The position numbers and the translations under genes were made by a program. The notes beneath the pieces are model-generated. The model made no database searches, was not told where the DNA came from, and saw only the letters and a program-made list of their open reading frames with translations. This document shows, piece by piece, positions 42,757 to 52,272 of a stretch of 64,000 bases of DNA. Within the stretch, counting starts at the first letter, position 1, and every line of letters begins with the position of its first letter. Source of the stretch: Mycolicibacterium rhodesiae (GTDB lineage: Bacteria > Actinomycetota > Actinomycetes > Mycobacteriales > Mycobacteriaceae); the NCBI RefSeq assembly GCF_002086695.1, contig NZ_MVIH01000004.1:310001-374000 (forward strand). The letters run 5' to 3'.

Positions 42757-42787
42757 CGGCTCAAATCCCCTTCGCTAAGGTTGAGCA

Positions 42788-42952
42788 ATGCCTGCAAAAA
42801 CAAATCCCACGGATATCGACGATGTCGAGCCGCTGGCCGACAGCACGGCGCGCCAGGCCCGTCGCGTCGTCGCGGCCTACGCGAATGACGCCGACGAGTG
42901 CCGGGTCTTCCTGTCGATGCTCGGCATTGGGCCCTCAAAGCTCGAGGCGTAA
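42788..42952 (+). CDS. 54-residue conserved protein before otsA (Rv3489-like)
   Basis: The short gene starts at ATG 42788 and encodes 54 residues, beginning MPAKTNPTDIDDVEPLADS and ending LGIGPSKLEA. It stops 3 bases before the GTG of otsA and keeps the position of Rv3489. TAAGGT followed by 6 bases and the ATG allows a leaderless transcript, though AAGG could also serve as ribosome site. No domain is recognised; it has no signal peptide. The close spacing implies coexpression with otsA. Confidence 0.75.
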   Translation: MPAKTNPTDIDDVEPLADSTARQARRVVAAYANDADECRVFLSMLGIGPSKLEA

Positions 42953-42955
42953 CCG

Positions 42956-44416
42956 GTGTCCGGGGGCAAGGACGCCGCCCGCTCCGGAGATTCTGATTTC
43001 GTGGTGGTCGCCAACCGGCTGCCGATCGACATGGAGCGGCTGCCCGACGGCAGCGTGACGTGGAAGCGCAGCCCGGGCGGCCTGGTCACCGCACTGGAGC
43101 CGCTGCTGCGTCGTCAGCGCGGCGCGTGGATCGGTTGGCCGGGAATTGTCGACGGGCCCGAGGAGCCGATCGTCGAGGACGACATGCAGCTCGTCCCGGT
43201 TCGGCTGTCCGCCGAAGACGTCGCCGAGTACTACGAGGGTTTCTCCAACGCCACCCTGTGGCCGCTGTATCACGATGTGATCGTCAAGCCGATCTACCAC
43301 CGCGAGTGGTGGGATCGCTATGTCGAGGTCAACCGGCGCTTCGCCGAAGCGACGTCGCGGGCCGCCGCCGAAGGCGCCACGGTGTGGGTTCAGGACTACC
43401 AGCTTCAACTGGTGCCCAAGATGCTGCGCACGCTGCGTCCCGATTTGACCATCGGGTTCTTCCTGCACATTCCGTTCCCGCCGGTGGAACTGTTCATGCA
43501 GATGCCGTGGCGCACCGAGATCATCGAAGGTCTGCTCGGCGCCGATCTCGTCGGTTTCCATCTGCCCGGTGGCGCCCAGAACTTCCTGTTCCTGTCGCGA
43601 AGGCTGGTCGGCGCCAACACCTCTCGCGCCTCGGTTGGTGTGCGGTCCCGATTCGGCGAAGTGCAGTTGGGCTTCCGCACGGTGAAGGTCGGCGCCTTCC
43701 CCATCTCGATCGATTCCGCCGAGTTGGACAGCAAGGCCCGTAACCGCGACGTTCGCAAGCGGGCGAAGGAACTGCGGGCCGAACTCGGCAACCCGCGCAA
43801 GATCCTGCTCGGCGTGGATCGGCTGGACTACACCAAGGGCATCGACGTTCGGCTCAGGGCGTTTTCGGAGTTGCTTGCCGAGGGACGCGCCAAGCGCGAC
43901 GACACCGTCCTGGTGCAGCTCGCCACCCCCAGCCGCGAGCGGGTCGAGAGTTATCGGGTGCTGCGCAACGAGATCGAACAGCAGGTCGGCCACATCAACG
44001 GCGAATACGGTGAAGTCGGCCATCCGGTCGTGCACTACATCCACCGGCCGGTACCGCGTGAGGAATTGATCGCGTTCTTCGTGGCGTCCGACGTCATGCT
44101 GGTGACGCCGCTTCGCGACGGCATGAACCTGGTCGCCAAGGAGTACGTCGCCTGCCGCAGTGATCTCGGGGGTGCCCTGGTCTTGAGTGAATTCACCGGT
44201 GCCGCAGCGGAACTCCGCCAGGCTTACCTGACCAACCCGCACGATCTCGAGGGCGTCAAGGACACCATCGAAGCCGCGCTCAACCAGACTGCCGAGGAGG
44301 GCCGGCGGCGGATGCGGGCGCTACGGCGCCAGGTCCTGGCCCATGACGTCGACCGGTGGGCGCGGTCCTTCCTCGACGCGCTGGCCGGTAAGCCGGTCAC
44401 TGGTGAGGCGGAGTAG
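42956..44416 (+). CDS. otsA: Trehalose-6-phosphate synthase OtsA
   Basis: The 486-residue GT20 enzyme shows the N-terminal [13 protein letters not shown] loop, [27 protein letters not shown] and [18 protein letters not shown], all characteristic of OtsA. It makes trehalose 6-phosphate from a nucleotide glucose and glucose 6-phosphate, for osmoprotection and trehalose mycolates. The start is GTG 42956, directly after the Rv3489-like gene. In M. tuberculosis the same gene precedes the mce4 region; here the next gene is hsd4A at 15 bases (convergent). Confidence 0.95.
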   Translation: MSGGKDAARSGDSDFVVVANRLPIDMERLPDGSVTWKRSPGGLVTALEPLLRRQRGAWIGWPGIVDGPEEPIVEDDMQLVPVRLSAEDVAEYYEGFSNATLWPLYHDVIVKPIYHREWWDRYVEVNRRFAEATSRAAAEGATVWVQDYQLQLVPKMLRTLRPDLTIGFFLHIPFPPVELFMQMPWRTEIIEGLLGADLVGFHLPGGAQNFLFLSRRLVGANTSRASVGVRSRFGEVQLGFRTVKVGAFPISIDSAELDSKARNRDVRKRAKELRAELGNPRKILLGVDRLDYTKGIDVRLRAFSELLAEGRAKRDDTVLVQLATPSRERVESYRVLRNEIEQQVGHINGEYGEVGHPVVHYIHRPVPREELIAFFVASDVMLVTPLRDGMNLVAKEYVACRSDLGGALVLSEFTGAAAELRQAYLTNPHDLEGVKDTIEAALNQTAEEGRRRMRALRRQVLAHDVDRWARSFLDALAGKPVTGEAE

Positions 44417-44431
44417 TCCGCTCAGGCCCGT

Positions 44432-45352
44432 TCAGTCGCGCAGCAGGCCCATCACGCCGAAAGTGCGCTCGGGGTCGCGGTCAGCAAAGTAGGCCCCCAT
44501 GGCCGCGCCCAGCGTCCCCGGATCCCAGGCCGCGCCGTCAGCGTCGAACTGATGCTCCGTGGTCGGGGCGGCCACCAACGCGACCGACGGCCCGTAGACC
44601 ACGAACACCTGTCCGTTGACCTTGTCCGAGGCCGGCGAGGCCAGGAAGCGCACCAGCGTCACCACGTGTTCGGGCGACAAAGGATCGACCTCGCCGTCGG
44701 CGAGATCGGGCGCATCGCCGAACACGTCGGCGGTCATCGCGGTGCGCGCACGCGGGGCGATCGCGTTGGCCCGCACACCGTAGCGCCCGAGAGCGCGGGA
44801 CGCAGTCAGAGTCAGTGCCGTGATGCCTGCCTTGGCCGCACCGTAATTGGCCTGGCCGATCGGTCCCGACAGCCCGGCTTCCGACGTGGTGTTGATGATC
44901 CGGCCGTAGACCGAGCCACCGTTTTCCTTGGCCTGATTGCGCCAGTACGTCGCCGCGTTGCGGGTCAGCAAGAAGTGTCCGCGAAGGTGCACCGCGATGA
45001 CCGCGTCCCAGTCCTCGTCGGTCATGTTGAACAACATGCGGTCCCGGGTGATACCGGCGTTGTTCACGACGATGCTCAGCCCACCGAGCGAGTCGGCGCA
45101 GGACACCAGCTCATCGGCCGTCGAACGCTGGCTGATGTCGCCGGCCACCGCGACGCCTTTGGAGCCGGCAGTACTGATCTCATCGAGAACGTCGGACTCA
45201 TCAAGGGCCTTGGCCATGTCATTGACGACGACCGTGGCGCCGGAGCGGGCCAGCCCGATGGCCTCGGCACGGCCGAGCCCCGAAGCAGCGCCCGTCACCA
45301 CGGCGACGCGTCCGGTGAGATCGATGGCGTCGCCGGTCACTTCTGCAGTCAC
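44432..45352 (-). CDS. hsd4A: 17-beta-hydroxysteroid / 3-hydroxyacyl-CoA dehydrogenase Hsd4A-like (Rv3502c)
   Basis: The 306-residue SDR has TGAASGLGRAEA (20-31), NNAG (97-100), S157 and Y170/K174, and the VNDMAKALDES segment typical of peroxisomal-multifunctional-enzyme-type hydroxysteroid dehydrogenases. The actinobacterial orthologue acts in cholesterol side-chain beta-oxidation and on 17-hydroxysteroids. The start GTG 45352 is 12 bases after the ferredoxin stop, so it is the second gene of a leftward unit controlled from the KstR box at 45661. Confidence 0.88.
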   Translation of the reverse strand: MTAEVTGDAIDLTGRVAVVTGAASGLGRAEAIGLARSGATVVVNDMAKALDESDVLDEISTAGSKGVAVAGDISQRSTADELVSCADSLGGLSIVVNNAGITRDRMLFNMTDEDWDAVIAVHLRGHFLLTRNAATYWRNQAKENGGSVYGRIINTTSEAGLSGPIGQANYGAAKAGITALTLTASRALGRYGVRANAIAPRARTAMTADVFGDAPDLADGEVDPLSPEHVVTLVRFLASPASDKVNGQVFVVYGPSVALVAAPTTEHQFDADGAAWDPGTLGAAMGAYFADRDPERTFGVMGLLRD

Positions 45353-45364
45353 TTACTAATACCT

Positions 45365-45556
45365 CTAGTCTTTGCGGGTCAGTGCGGCGCGAGGGCATTC
45401 GGCGATGGACTGCTCGGCCAGCGCCTCCTGGTCTGCGGGGATCGGATCCTTGGTGACGATCACGTAGTCCTCGTCGTCCAGTTCGAACAGGTCCGGCGCG
45501 ATTCCCACACAGACAGCGTTACCTTCACAACGATCACGGTCGACTTCGACTCGCAT
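45365..45556 (-). CDS. fdxD: 3Fe-4S ferredoxin FdxD
   Basis: The 63-residue ferredoxin has C10, C16 and C54 in the C-x5-C...CP pattern. ATG 45556 has AAGGAGGT 4 bases upstream; a longer in-frame extension is not needed. It corresponds to Rv3503c and could supply electrons to sterol-oxidising P450s such as CYP142 or to the KSH system. It is the first gene of the leftward fdxD-hsd4A unit. Confidence 0.92.
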   Translation of the reverse strand: MRVEVDRDRCEGNAVCVGIAPDLFELDDEDYVIVTKDPIPADQEALAEQSIAECPRAALTRKD

Positions 45557-45660
45557 GACAACCTCCTTGGCTGACAGACCCCGACGGCCGGGCGTTCGCA
45601 GCACCACGATACGACCAGATCGATCCGTATCCCGGCCGAACGGGCGCTGGACCACAAGAC

Positions 45661-45674
45661 TAGAACGTGTTACA
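45661..45674. promoter_or_regulatory. KstR box between fdxD and fadE26
   Basis: TAGAACGTGTTACA matches TnnAACnnGTTnnA at all fixed positions and is identical to the box at 53935. It lies 105 bases before fdxD and 58 bases before fadE26; a leftward -10, TAGTCT (complement of 45657-45662), overlaps its edge. One site can serve both divergent units. Confidence 0.88.
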
Positions 45675-45731
45675 ACCAGGAGTGTCGGCGGGTCGTCGAC
45701 AGCTTGCAACTTTCAGCGGAGGATCGAGTCG

Positions 45732-46916
45732 ATGCGGATCAGTTACACCCCCGAACAAGAGGAGCTGCGCCGCGAGTTGCGCTCGTACTTCGGCAAGCTG
45801 ATGACGCCGGAGCGCCTGGAAGCACTCACGTCGACCTCGGGCGGCGAGATCGGCACCGGCAACATCTACCGCGAGACCGTGTCCCAGATGGGTAAGGACG
45901 GCTGGCTCACGCTGAACTGGCCGGAGGAGTACGGCGGCCAGAACCGCGACCCGATGGATTCGCTGATCTTCACCGACGAGGCGGCCATCGCCGGCGCGCC
46001 GGTGCCCTTCCTGACGATCAACAGCGTCGCGCCGACGATCATGGCGTTCGGCACCGAGGAGCAGAAGAAGTTCTACCTGCCCAAGATCGCCTCGGGTGAC
46101 CTGCACTTCGCGATCGGCTACTCCGAGCCGGGCGCAGGCACCGACCTGGCGGCGTTGCGCACGACCGCCGTGCAGGACGGCGACGACTACGTGGTCAACG
46201 GTCAGAAGATGTGGACCAGCCTGATCCAGTACGCCGACTACGTCTGGCTCGCGGTGCGCACCAACCCCGAGGCGAAGAAGCACCGCGGCATCTCGGTGCT
46301 GATCGTGCCGACCACCGCCGACGGTTTCTCCTGGACTCCGGTGCACACGATGGCCGGCGTCGGCACCAGTGCCACCTACTACCAGGATGTTCGCGTGCCC
46401 GTGAGCAGCCGGGTTGGCGAGGAGAACGGCGGCTGGAAGCTGGTCACCAATCAGCTCAATCACGAACGGGTCGCACTGGTCTCGGCCCAGCCAATCTTCC
46501 TGGCGCTCAACCAGGTTCGGGAGTGGGCGCAGAACACCAAGGACGCCCACGGCAACCGCCTCATCGACTCCGAATGGGTGCAGCTCAACCTCGCGCGCGT
46601 GCTGGCCAAGGGCGAGTACCTCAAGCTGATCAACTGGGAGCTGGCATCCGCCAAGAGCGGGACGCTGAGCCCCGCCGATGCCTCCGCGGCCAAGGTCTTC
46701 GGCACCGAACTGGCCACCGAGGCCTACCGGTTGCTGATGGAGATCCTCGGCCCCTCAGCCACTCTGCGCCAGGATTCGCCCGGCGCCCTCCTTCGCGGCC
46801 GGATCGAGCGGATGCACCGCGCGGCCCTGATCCTCACCTTCGGTGGCGGCACCAACGAGATCCAGCGCGACATCATCGGCATGGTCGCCCTGGGCCTGCC
46901 CCGAGTCAACCGCTGA
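45732..46916 (+). CDS. fadE26: Steroid acyl-CoA dehydrogenase subunit FadE26 (ChsE4)
   Basis: The 394-residue acyl-CoA dehydrogenase has the N-terminal helical domain, middle beta domain with GYSEPGAGTDLAALRT near 138, and C-terminal FAD-contact FGGGTNEIQRDIIG. Orthologous FadE26 forms an alpha2-beta2 enzyme with FadE27 that dehydrogenates the C26-CoA side chain of 3-oxo-cholestenoyl-CoA. GGAGG precedes ATG 45732. It is the first gene of fadE26-fadE27-fadD17 under the KstR box at 45661. Confidence 0.92.
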   Translation: MRISYTPEQEELRRELRSYFGKLMTPERLEALTSTSGGEIGTGNIYRETVSQMGKDGWLTLNWPEEYGGQNRDPMDSLIFTDEAAIAGAPVPFLTINSVAPTIMAFGTEEQKKFYLPKIASGDLHFAIGYSEPGAGTDLAALRTTAVQDGDDYVVNGQKMWTSLIQYADYVWLAVRTNPEAKKHRGISVLIVPTTADGFSWTPVHTMAGVGTSATYYQDVRVPVSSRVGEENGGWKLVTNQLNHERVALVSAQPIFLALNQVREWAQNTKDAHGNRLIDSEWVQLNLARVLAKGEYLKLINWELASAKSGTLSPADASAAKVFGTELATEAYRLLMEILGPSATLRQDSPGALLRGRIERMHRAALILTFGGGTNEIQRDIIGMVALGLPRVNR

Positions 46917-46943
46917 CACGACCCGAGACGACTTAGGACCAAC

Positions 46944-48041
46944 ATGGACTTCACCAGAACAGAAGCAGCACAGGATCTTTCGGGTCTCGTCGGCACCATC
47001 GTCGACGCCGTCTGCACCCCGCAGCATCAGCGGGAGCTGGATAGCCTCGAACAGCGCTTCGACACCGAACTGTGGCGCAAGCTGATCGACGCGGACATCC
47101 TGTCCACTGCCGCACCGGAATCGGTGGGCGGCGCCGGGTTCGGCGTCCTGGAGCAGACGGCGATCCTGGCGGCGCTGGGCCGACAGTTGGCCGCGGTGCC
47201 CTACCTGGAGTCGGTCGTCCTCGGCGCGGGAGTACTGGGCCGCGTCGGCACGCCCGAGCTGCAAGAGCAGTGGGGCGCCCCGGCGGTGGCCGGCGACAAG
47301 ATCCTGACCGTGGCCCTCGACGGGGAATTCGGTCAGGGCCCGGTGCAGGCCGCCGCTTCCGGTGGCGGGTTCCGCCTGACCGGCACCCGTACCCAGGTCC
47401 CGTTCGGTCCGGTCGCGGACGCGTTCCTCGTTCCCGCCGAAACCGATTCCGGCACAAAGGTATTCCTGGTGGCCAGGGACGACGCCGGAGTATCGGTGAC
47501 GCCGCTGCTGACCACCGGACTCAACAGCGCCGGCGAGCTCGACCTCGCGGGCGTCGAGATCGGCGCCGACCGGATCGTCGGTGACGCCGAGGTACTGGCG
47601 TGGTTGTCCACGCACAAGACGTTGGGCTACACCGCCTTCCAGCTCGGCGTGCTCGAGCGCGCGCTCGAGTTGACGGCCGAGTACGCCCGCACCCGCGAGC
47701 AGTTCGACCGGCCGATCGGCAGCTTCCAGGCGGTCTCCGCCCGACTTGCCGACGACTACATCGACATCAAGGGCCTTGGCCTGGCACTGGTGCAGGCGTC
47801 CTGGCGATTGTCGGAGGACCTGCCCGCCGACCCTGAAGTGGCCACCGCCGCGTTCTGGGCAGCCGAGGCGGGGCACCGAGTCGCCCACACCACCGTGCAC
47901 GTCCACGGCGGTGTCGGGATCGACGTCGACCATCAGGTGCATCGGTACTTCCTCACCGCCAAGCAGATCGAGTTCGCGCTGGGCGGTGCGACCGCGCAAC
48001 TGCGGCAGATCGGCCGTGAGCTGGCCGACACACCGGCTTGA
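46944..48041 (+). CDS. fadE27: Steroid acyl-CoA dehydrogenase subunit FadE27 (ChsE5)
   Basis: The 365-residue partner subunit has the same fold but a shortened middle domain; ALELTAEYARTREQFDRPIGSFQ (about 225-247) and the C-terminal HVHGGVGIDVDHQVHRY are typical of the beta subunits. It starts 27 bases after fadE26 and its stop overlaps the TTG start of fadD17. As in other mycobacteria the flavin and active site are presumably formed between the two subunits. Confidence 0.92.
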   Translation: MDFTRTEAAQDLSGLVGTIVDAVCTPQHQRELDSLEQRFDTELWRKLIDADILSTAAPESVGGAGFGVLEQTAILAALGRQLAAVPYLESVVLGAGVLGRVGTPELQEQWGAPAVAGDKILTVALDGEFGQGPVQAAASGGGFRLTGTRTQVPFGPVADAFLVPAETDSGTKVFLVARDDAGVSVTPLLTTGLNSAGELDLAGVEIGADRIVGDAEVLAWLSTHKTLGYTAFQLGVLERALELTAEYARTREQFDRPIGSFQAVSARLADDYIDIKGLGLALVQASWRLSEDLPADPEVATAAFWAAEAGHRVAHTTVHVHGGVGIDVDHQVHRYFLTAKQIEFALGGATAQLRQIGRELADTPA

Positions 48042-49570
48042 CCGGATCGCTGAGCCAGCCGACCGTCACCGACCTGCTGGCGCGGCTGGCTGACGTCGAC
48101 GATCGCGGCATCCACGCCGACGATGGCTCGTATTCGACCTGGCGCCAACATATTCAGGACGCCGCCGACCTGGCGGCGGCGCTGACCGCACGGCTCGATC
48201 CGGACAATCCCCCGCACGTCGGCGTGCTGCTGGGTAACACGCCGTTCTTCTCGTCGCTGCTGGTGGCGGCGGCGATGGCCGGGCTGGTTCCGGTCGGGCT
48301 GAATCCCACGCGCCGCGGCGAGGCGCTGGCGCGGGACATCGAGACCGCCGACTGTCAGCTGGTTCTCGCCGACGGTGATCTCGATGGTTACGGCGCCGGG
48401 TTCGCGCCCGAGGGTATGGCCGTCATCGACGTGGGTTCACCCGCGTGGGCGGACGAGCTCGCACGATTCCGTGGCTCCCCCATCACATTCGCGCCCAGCA
48501 CCCTCGACGATCTGTTCATGCTGATCTTCACCTCGGGCACCAGCGGCGACCCGAAGGCGGTGCGGTGCACCCACGAGAAGGTGGCCGTCCCGGGTGTGAT
48601 GCTGGCCGAGCGGTTCGGGCTGGGGGCCGCCGACACCTGCTACCTGTCGATGCCGCTGTTCCACTCCAACGCGGTGATGGCAGGTTGGGCCGTGGCGGTG
48701 GCGGCGGGTGCATCGATTGCGTTGCGCCGTAAGTTCTCCGCCTCCCAGTTCATCCCTGACGCACGCAGGTTCAACGCCACTTACGCCAACTATGTGGGCA
48801 AGCCGATGTCGTACATCCTGGCCACCCCGGCGCGCCCCGACGACGCCGACAACCCGCTGCGGATCGTCTACGGCAACGAAGCCGCGCCGCGCGACATCGA
48901 CCGATTCGCCAAGCGCTTCGGAGTGACAGTGGTCGACGGGTTCGGGTCCACCGAGGGTGGCGTCAACATCGCCCGCACCCCGGATACCCCAGAGGGTGCG
49001 CTGGGCCCACTGCCCGAGGGTCTGGAGATCGTCGACGTCGACACCGGCGAGCCGTGCCCGCCCGGGGTCATCGGCGAACTGGTGAACCTCACCGGCCCCG
49101 GCAACTTCCGCGGTTACTACAACGCCCCGGACGCCGAGTCGGAGCGCATGACCGGCGGCGTTTACCACAGCGGCGATCTGGCCTACCGCGACGACGCCGG
49201 CTATGTGCACTTCGCCGGCCGCCTCGGTGACTGGATGCGGGTCGACGGTGAGAACCTTGGCACCGCACCGATCGAACGGGTGCTGATGCGCTACCCCGAC
49301 GTGACCGAGGCCGCGGTCTACGCCATCCCCGACCCCGCGGTCGGTGACCGGGTGATGGCCGCACTGGTCATGCCCGAGGACGCGACGTTCGACGTGAACG
49401 AGTTCCGGGAGTTCCTGACCGCCCAAAGTGACCTCGGAGGAAAGCAGTGGCCGGCGTTCGTGCGGGTCAGCACCTCCTTACCGCGTACCGAGACGTTCAA
49501 GATCATCAAACGCCGCCTGTCCGCCGAGGCACTGGACTGCGCCGACCCGGTGTTCGAAATCCGGCACTAG
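48038..49570 (+). CDS. fadD17: Acyl-CoA synthetase FadD17
   Basis: The 510-residue ANL enzyme contains the adenylation P-loop FTSGTSGDPKAVRCTHE (about 162-178), YGNEAAPRDI, GFGSTEGGV and GDLAYRDDAGYVHFAGR with a catalytic lysine near 487. It forms an acyl-AMP and then an acyl-CoA from a steroid or side-chain acid. The start is a TTG at 48038 overlapping the fadE27 stop by 4 bases; relatives begin at about the same place. Its stop overlaps the convergent ilvX-like gene. Confidence 0.9.
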   Translation: MTGSLSQPTVTDLLARLADVDDRGIHADDGSYSTWRQHIQDAADLAAALTARLDPDNPPHVGVLLGNTPFFSSLLVAAAMAGLVPVGLNPTRRGEALARDIETADCQLVLADGDLDGYGAGFAPEGMAVIDVGSPAWADELARFRGSPITFAPSTLDDLFMLIFTSGTSGDPKAVRCTHEKVAVPGVMLAERFGLGAADTCYLSMPLFHSNAVMAGWAVAVAAGASIALRRKFSASQFIPDARRFNATYANYVGKPMSYILATPARPDDADNPLRIVYGNEAAPRDIDRFAKRFGVTVVDGFGSTEGGVNIARTPDTPEGALGPLPEGLEIVDVDTGEPCPPGVIGELVNLTGPGNFRGYYNAPDAESERMTGGVYHSGDLAYRDDAGYVHFAGRLGDWMRVDGENLGTAPIERVLMRYPDVTEAAVYAIPDPAVGDRVMAALVMPEDATFDVNEFREFLTAQSDLGGKQWPAFVRVSTSLPRTETFKIIKRRLSAEALDCADPVFEIRH

Positions 49571-51123
49571 CCGGTGATCGACGGCATGACCGCCTCGATG
49601 AGGTGCGGTCCCGGTTCGTCGAAGGCCCACCGCAGCGCATCGGCAAGCTCCTCGGCAGTGCCCACCCGGCGGGCCGGAACACCCATGCCCTTGGAAATGC
49701 GAACGAAATCAAGTGTGGGACTGGTCAAATCGAGCAGTGACTCGGCTTTCGGACCGGGCCGCTCCCCCACCGCCTCGGCGCCAACGCGCTGTAGTTCGAT
49801 GCGCAGGATGTCGTAGGCGCGATTGGCGTAGACAACCGTGGTGACGTCGAGTTGTTCGCGGGCTTGGGTCCAGAGCGCCGAGATCGTGTACATGGCCGAA
49901 CCGTCGGACTCCAGGCACAGCACCGGGCGCTCCGGCGCGGCGATGGCGGCACCGACCGACACCGGGAGCGCATAGCCGATCGCCCCGCCGGTCAGGGTGA
50001 GCCAGTCATGCGCGGGGGCACCGGCCGTGGCCTGCGCCAGAAGGACTCCCGAGGTGTTCGACTCGTCGACGACGATGGCATGTTCGGGCAGCAGCGCACC
50101 GATGACGTCAGCGGAGGTCACCACGTTGAGCGGACCGCTCGGCAACGACGGCCGCGACAGCGCCGCAATGGCTGCGGTCTCGCCCGGCGCGATCCGATCG
50201 GCGAGCACGCTGAGTGCGGCCCTGGCGCCGACCGGCCCGGCCAACGTGTGTACCGCACAGCCGTCGGGCACCAGATCACTCGGCTTGCCGGGATAGGCGA
50301 AGAACGACACCGGGTGCGGCGCACCGGCCAGCACCAGATGTCGGGCACCGGCGAGCTGGGCGGTGGCCGCTTCGGCGAAGTAGGCGAGCCGTTCGACAGC
50401 AGGCAGACCGGCCCCGCGCTCCAGGCGCGTGGGGAACGTCTCGCACAACACCTGCGCCCCGCACGCCTGCGCGAGCCTGACGGCCGCGGACAGGCCGTCG
50501 GCCCCGGTGGCGTCACCACCGACCATGATCACCGTCGGCTCACCGGAACGCAGCGCCGACTCGATCTGTTCGGCTTCGTGAAGGACCGCGGCCGGCTGTG
50601 CCGCAACCTCTTTCACTTCGGACGCGCCCTCACCCCACGAGACATCGGCGGGCAGGATCAGTGTGGCGATGTGCCGGTGGGCACGCGCGGACGCGATGGC
50701 AGCTGCGGTATCGGCGGCTACGTCGGCGACCGCCATGGTGCGGCGCACCCAGCCCGACACGGTCTGCGCCACCGAGTCGATATCGGACTCCAGCGGCGCG
50801 TCGTATTTCTTGTGATAGGTGGCGTGGTCGCCGACGACCACGACCGCAGGCACATGCGCCCGACGTGCGTTGTGCAGGTTGGCCAGGCCGTTGCCCAGTC
50901 CGGGGCCCAGGTGCAGCAGGACCGCGGCGGGCTCGTCGGCGATGCGGGCGTAACCGTCGGCGGCCCCGGTGGCGACACCCTCGAAAAGGGTGAGCACACC
51001 GCGCATCTGCGGCACGGTGTCCAGCGCGGCGACGAAGTGCATCTCCGAGGTGCCGGGGTTGGCGAAGCACACCCGCACACCGTGGTCGACCAGGGTCGAG
51101 ATCAGTGCCTGTGCGCCGTTCAC
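49567..51123 (-). CDS. ilvX: ThDP-dependent acetolactate synthase-like protein IlvX
   Basis: The 518-residue protein is of the acetohydroxyacid-synthase superfamily: N-terminal PYR domain with NPGTSEMHF and a catalytic-type glutamate in LFEGVATGAADGYA, and C-terminal PP domain with the ThDP/Mg motif beginning ESDGSAMYT and ending with N in YANRAYD. It matches Rv3509c in order. It lacks clear features of a biosynthetic ALS and no regulatory subunit is nearby; it may act on a side-chain product such as a 2-oxo acid or acyl-CoA. It is the last gene of the fadD19 unit; start GTG 51123. Confidence 0.82.
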   Translation of the reverse strand: MNGAQALISTLVDHGVRVCFANPGTSEMHFVAALDTVPQMRGVLTLFEGVATGAADGYARIADEPAAVLLHLGPGLGNGLANLHNARRAHVPAVVVVGDHATYHKKYDAPLESDIDSVAQTVSGWVRRTMAVADVAADTAAAIASARAHRHIATLILPADVSWGEGASEVKEVAAQPAAVLHEAEQIESALRSGEPTVIMVGGDATGADGLSAAVRLAQACGAQVLCETFPTRLERGAGLPAVERLAYFAEAATAQLAGARHLVLAGAPHPVSFFAYPGKPSDLVPDGCAVHTLAGPVGARAALSVLADRIAPGETAAIAALSRPSLPSGPLNVVTSADVIGALLPEHAIVVDESNTSGVLLAQATAGAPAHDWLTLTGGAIGYALPVSVGAAIAAPERPVLCLESDGSAMYTISALWTQAREQLDVTTVVYANRAYDILRIELQRVGAEAVGERPGPKAESLLDLTSPTLDFVRISKGMGVPARRVGTAEELADALRWAFDEPGPHLIEAVMPSITG

Positions 51124-51150
51124 CCGACCGAGCTTAGTCAGCCTGTTGGG

Positions 51151-52272
51151 CTAGCTGTCGCGGATCGTGTCCAGTTTCCGCGTCGCGGCCTCGAAGCCGG
51201 TGACCAGTTCGGCGATGATGTCGGCAACCGGGCGGATCTCGTTCATCCGGCCCACGATCTGGCCGACCGGCATCGCGACGGTGGTCGGGTCCTCCGAGGC
51301 GCTCATTCGCTGATGCGCCTCGGAGACCAGGATGTTCTGCAGCGGCATCGGCAGCGGCTCGGGTGCGCCCTCGGCGTCCCATGCCTCGGTCCACCGACTC
51401 TTGAGCAGGCGAGCCGGCTTGCCGGTGTAGATGCGGCGGCGGACGGTGTCACTGGAGCTGGCGGCCAGCAGCGCCTCCTGGATCACCGATGCTCCGCCTT
51501 CGGTGCGAACACCGAGGTCGTATTCAGCGGCGGTCAGGAACGCCGACCCCATCCAAACACCTTGTGCACCAAGGGCGAGCGCGGCAGCCACCTGGCGGCC
51601 GGTTCCGATACCACCCGCCGCGAGCACTGCCGCCTTACCGTCAAGTGCATCGACGACCTCCGGCACCAGCACCATCGAGGCGATCTCACCGGTATGCCCG
51701 CCGGCCTCGTGGCCCTGGGCGATCACGATGTCGACACCGTTCTCGGCGTGCCGCTGCGCGTGCTTGGCGCTTCCGGCCAGCGCGGCCACCGGAACCCCGG
51801 CCTCGTGCACCTGGTCGATGACGTCCTTGGGCGGTGAACCGAGCGCGTTCGCGATGAGCTTGATGGGGTGCCGCAGCGCCACCTCGACGTGGCTGCGGGC
51901 CACCGAGTGAAGCCACCCGAGCACGCCTTCGGATTTCGCCTCGTCCTCGGGCAGGGGCGGCACTCCGAGGTCGGCGAGCGTCTTGGCGACGAAGTCCCGA
52001 TGTGTCTGCGGGATCAGCTTGTTGATGTCGAGCGACGAGCCTTCGGTGGGGATCTTGGCCGGCATCACCACGTCGACGCCGTACGGCTTACCGTCGGTGT
52101 TCTCGTCCATCCATTGCAGAACAGCTTCCAGGTCATCGGGATCGTTGAACCGAACGCATCCCAACACGCCCATGCCGCCGGCCCGGCTGACCGCGGCGGC
52201 GACCTTCTCCGACGGGGTGAAAACGAAGATCGGGTACTGGATGCCGAACCGATCGCAGAGTTCGGTGTGCAT
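51151..52272 (-). CDS. Nitronate monooxygenase-family flavoprotein
   Basis: The 373-residue FMN TIM-barrel enzyme shows YPIFVFTPSEKVAAAVSRAGG at the start, QGHEAGGHTG (about 190-199) and the phosphate-binding AAGGIGTGRQ near 222. These enzymes oxidise nitronates or reduce unsaturated acyl substrates. ATG 52272 overlaps the fadD19 stop as ATGA, and the ilvX gene follows after 28 bases, so it belongs to the KstR-controlled unit. A role in sterol side-chain degradation is inferred from that location; this exact neighbour is not in the H37Rv order I know. Confidence 0.8.
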   Translation of the reverse strand: MHTELCDRFGIQYPIFVFTPSEKVAAAVSRAGGMGVLGCVRFNDPDDLEAVLQWMDENTDGKPYGVDVVMPAKIPTEGSSLDINKLIPQTHRDFVAKTLADLGVPPLPEDEAKSEGVLGWLHSVARSHVEVALRHPIKLIANALGSPPKDVIDQVHEAGVPVAALAGSAKHAQRHAENGVDIVIAQGHEAGGHTGEIASMVLVPEVVDALDGKAAVLAAGGIGTGRQVAAALALGAQGVWMGSAFLTAAEYDLGVRTEGGASVIQEALLAASSSDTVRRRIYTGKPARLLKSRWTEAWDAEGAPEPLPMPLQNILVSEAHQRMSASEDPTTVAMPVGQIVGRMNEIRPVADIIAELVTGFEAATRKLDTIRDS

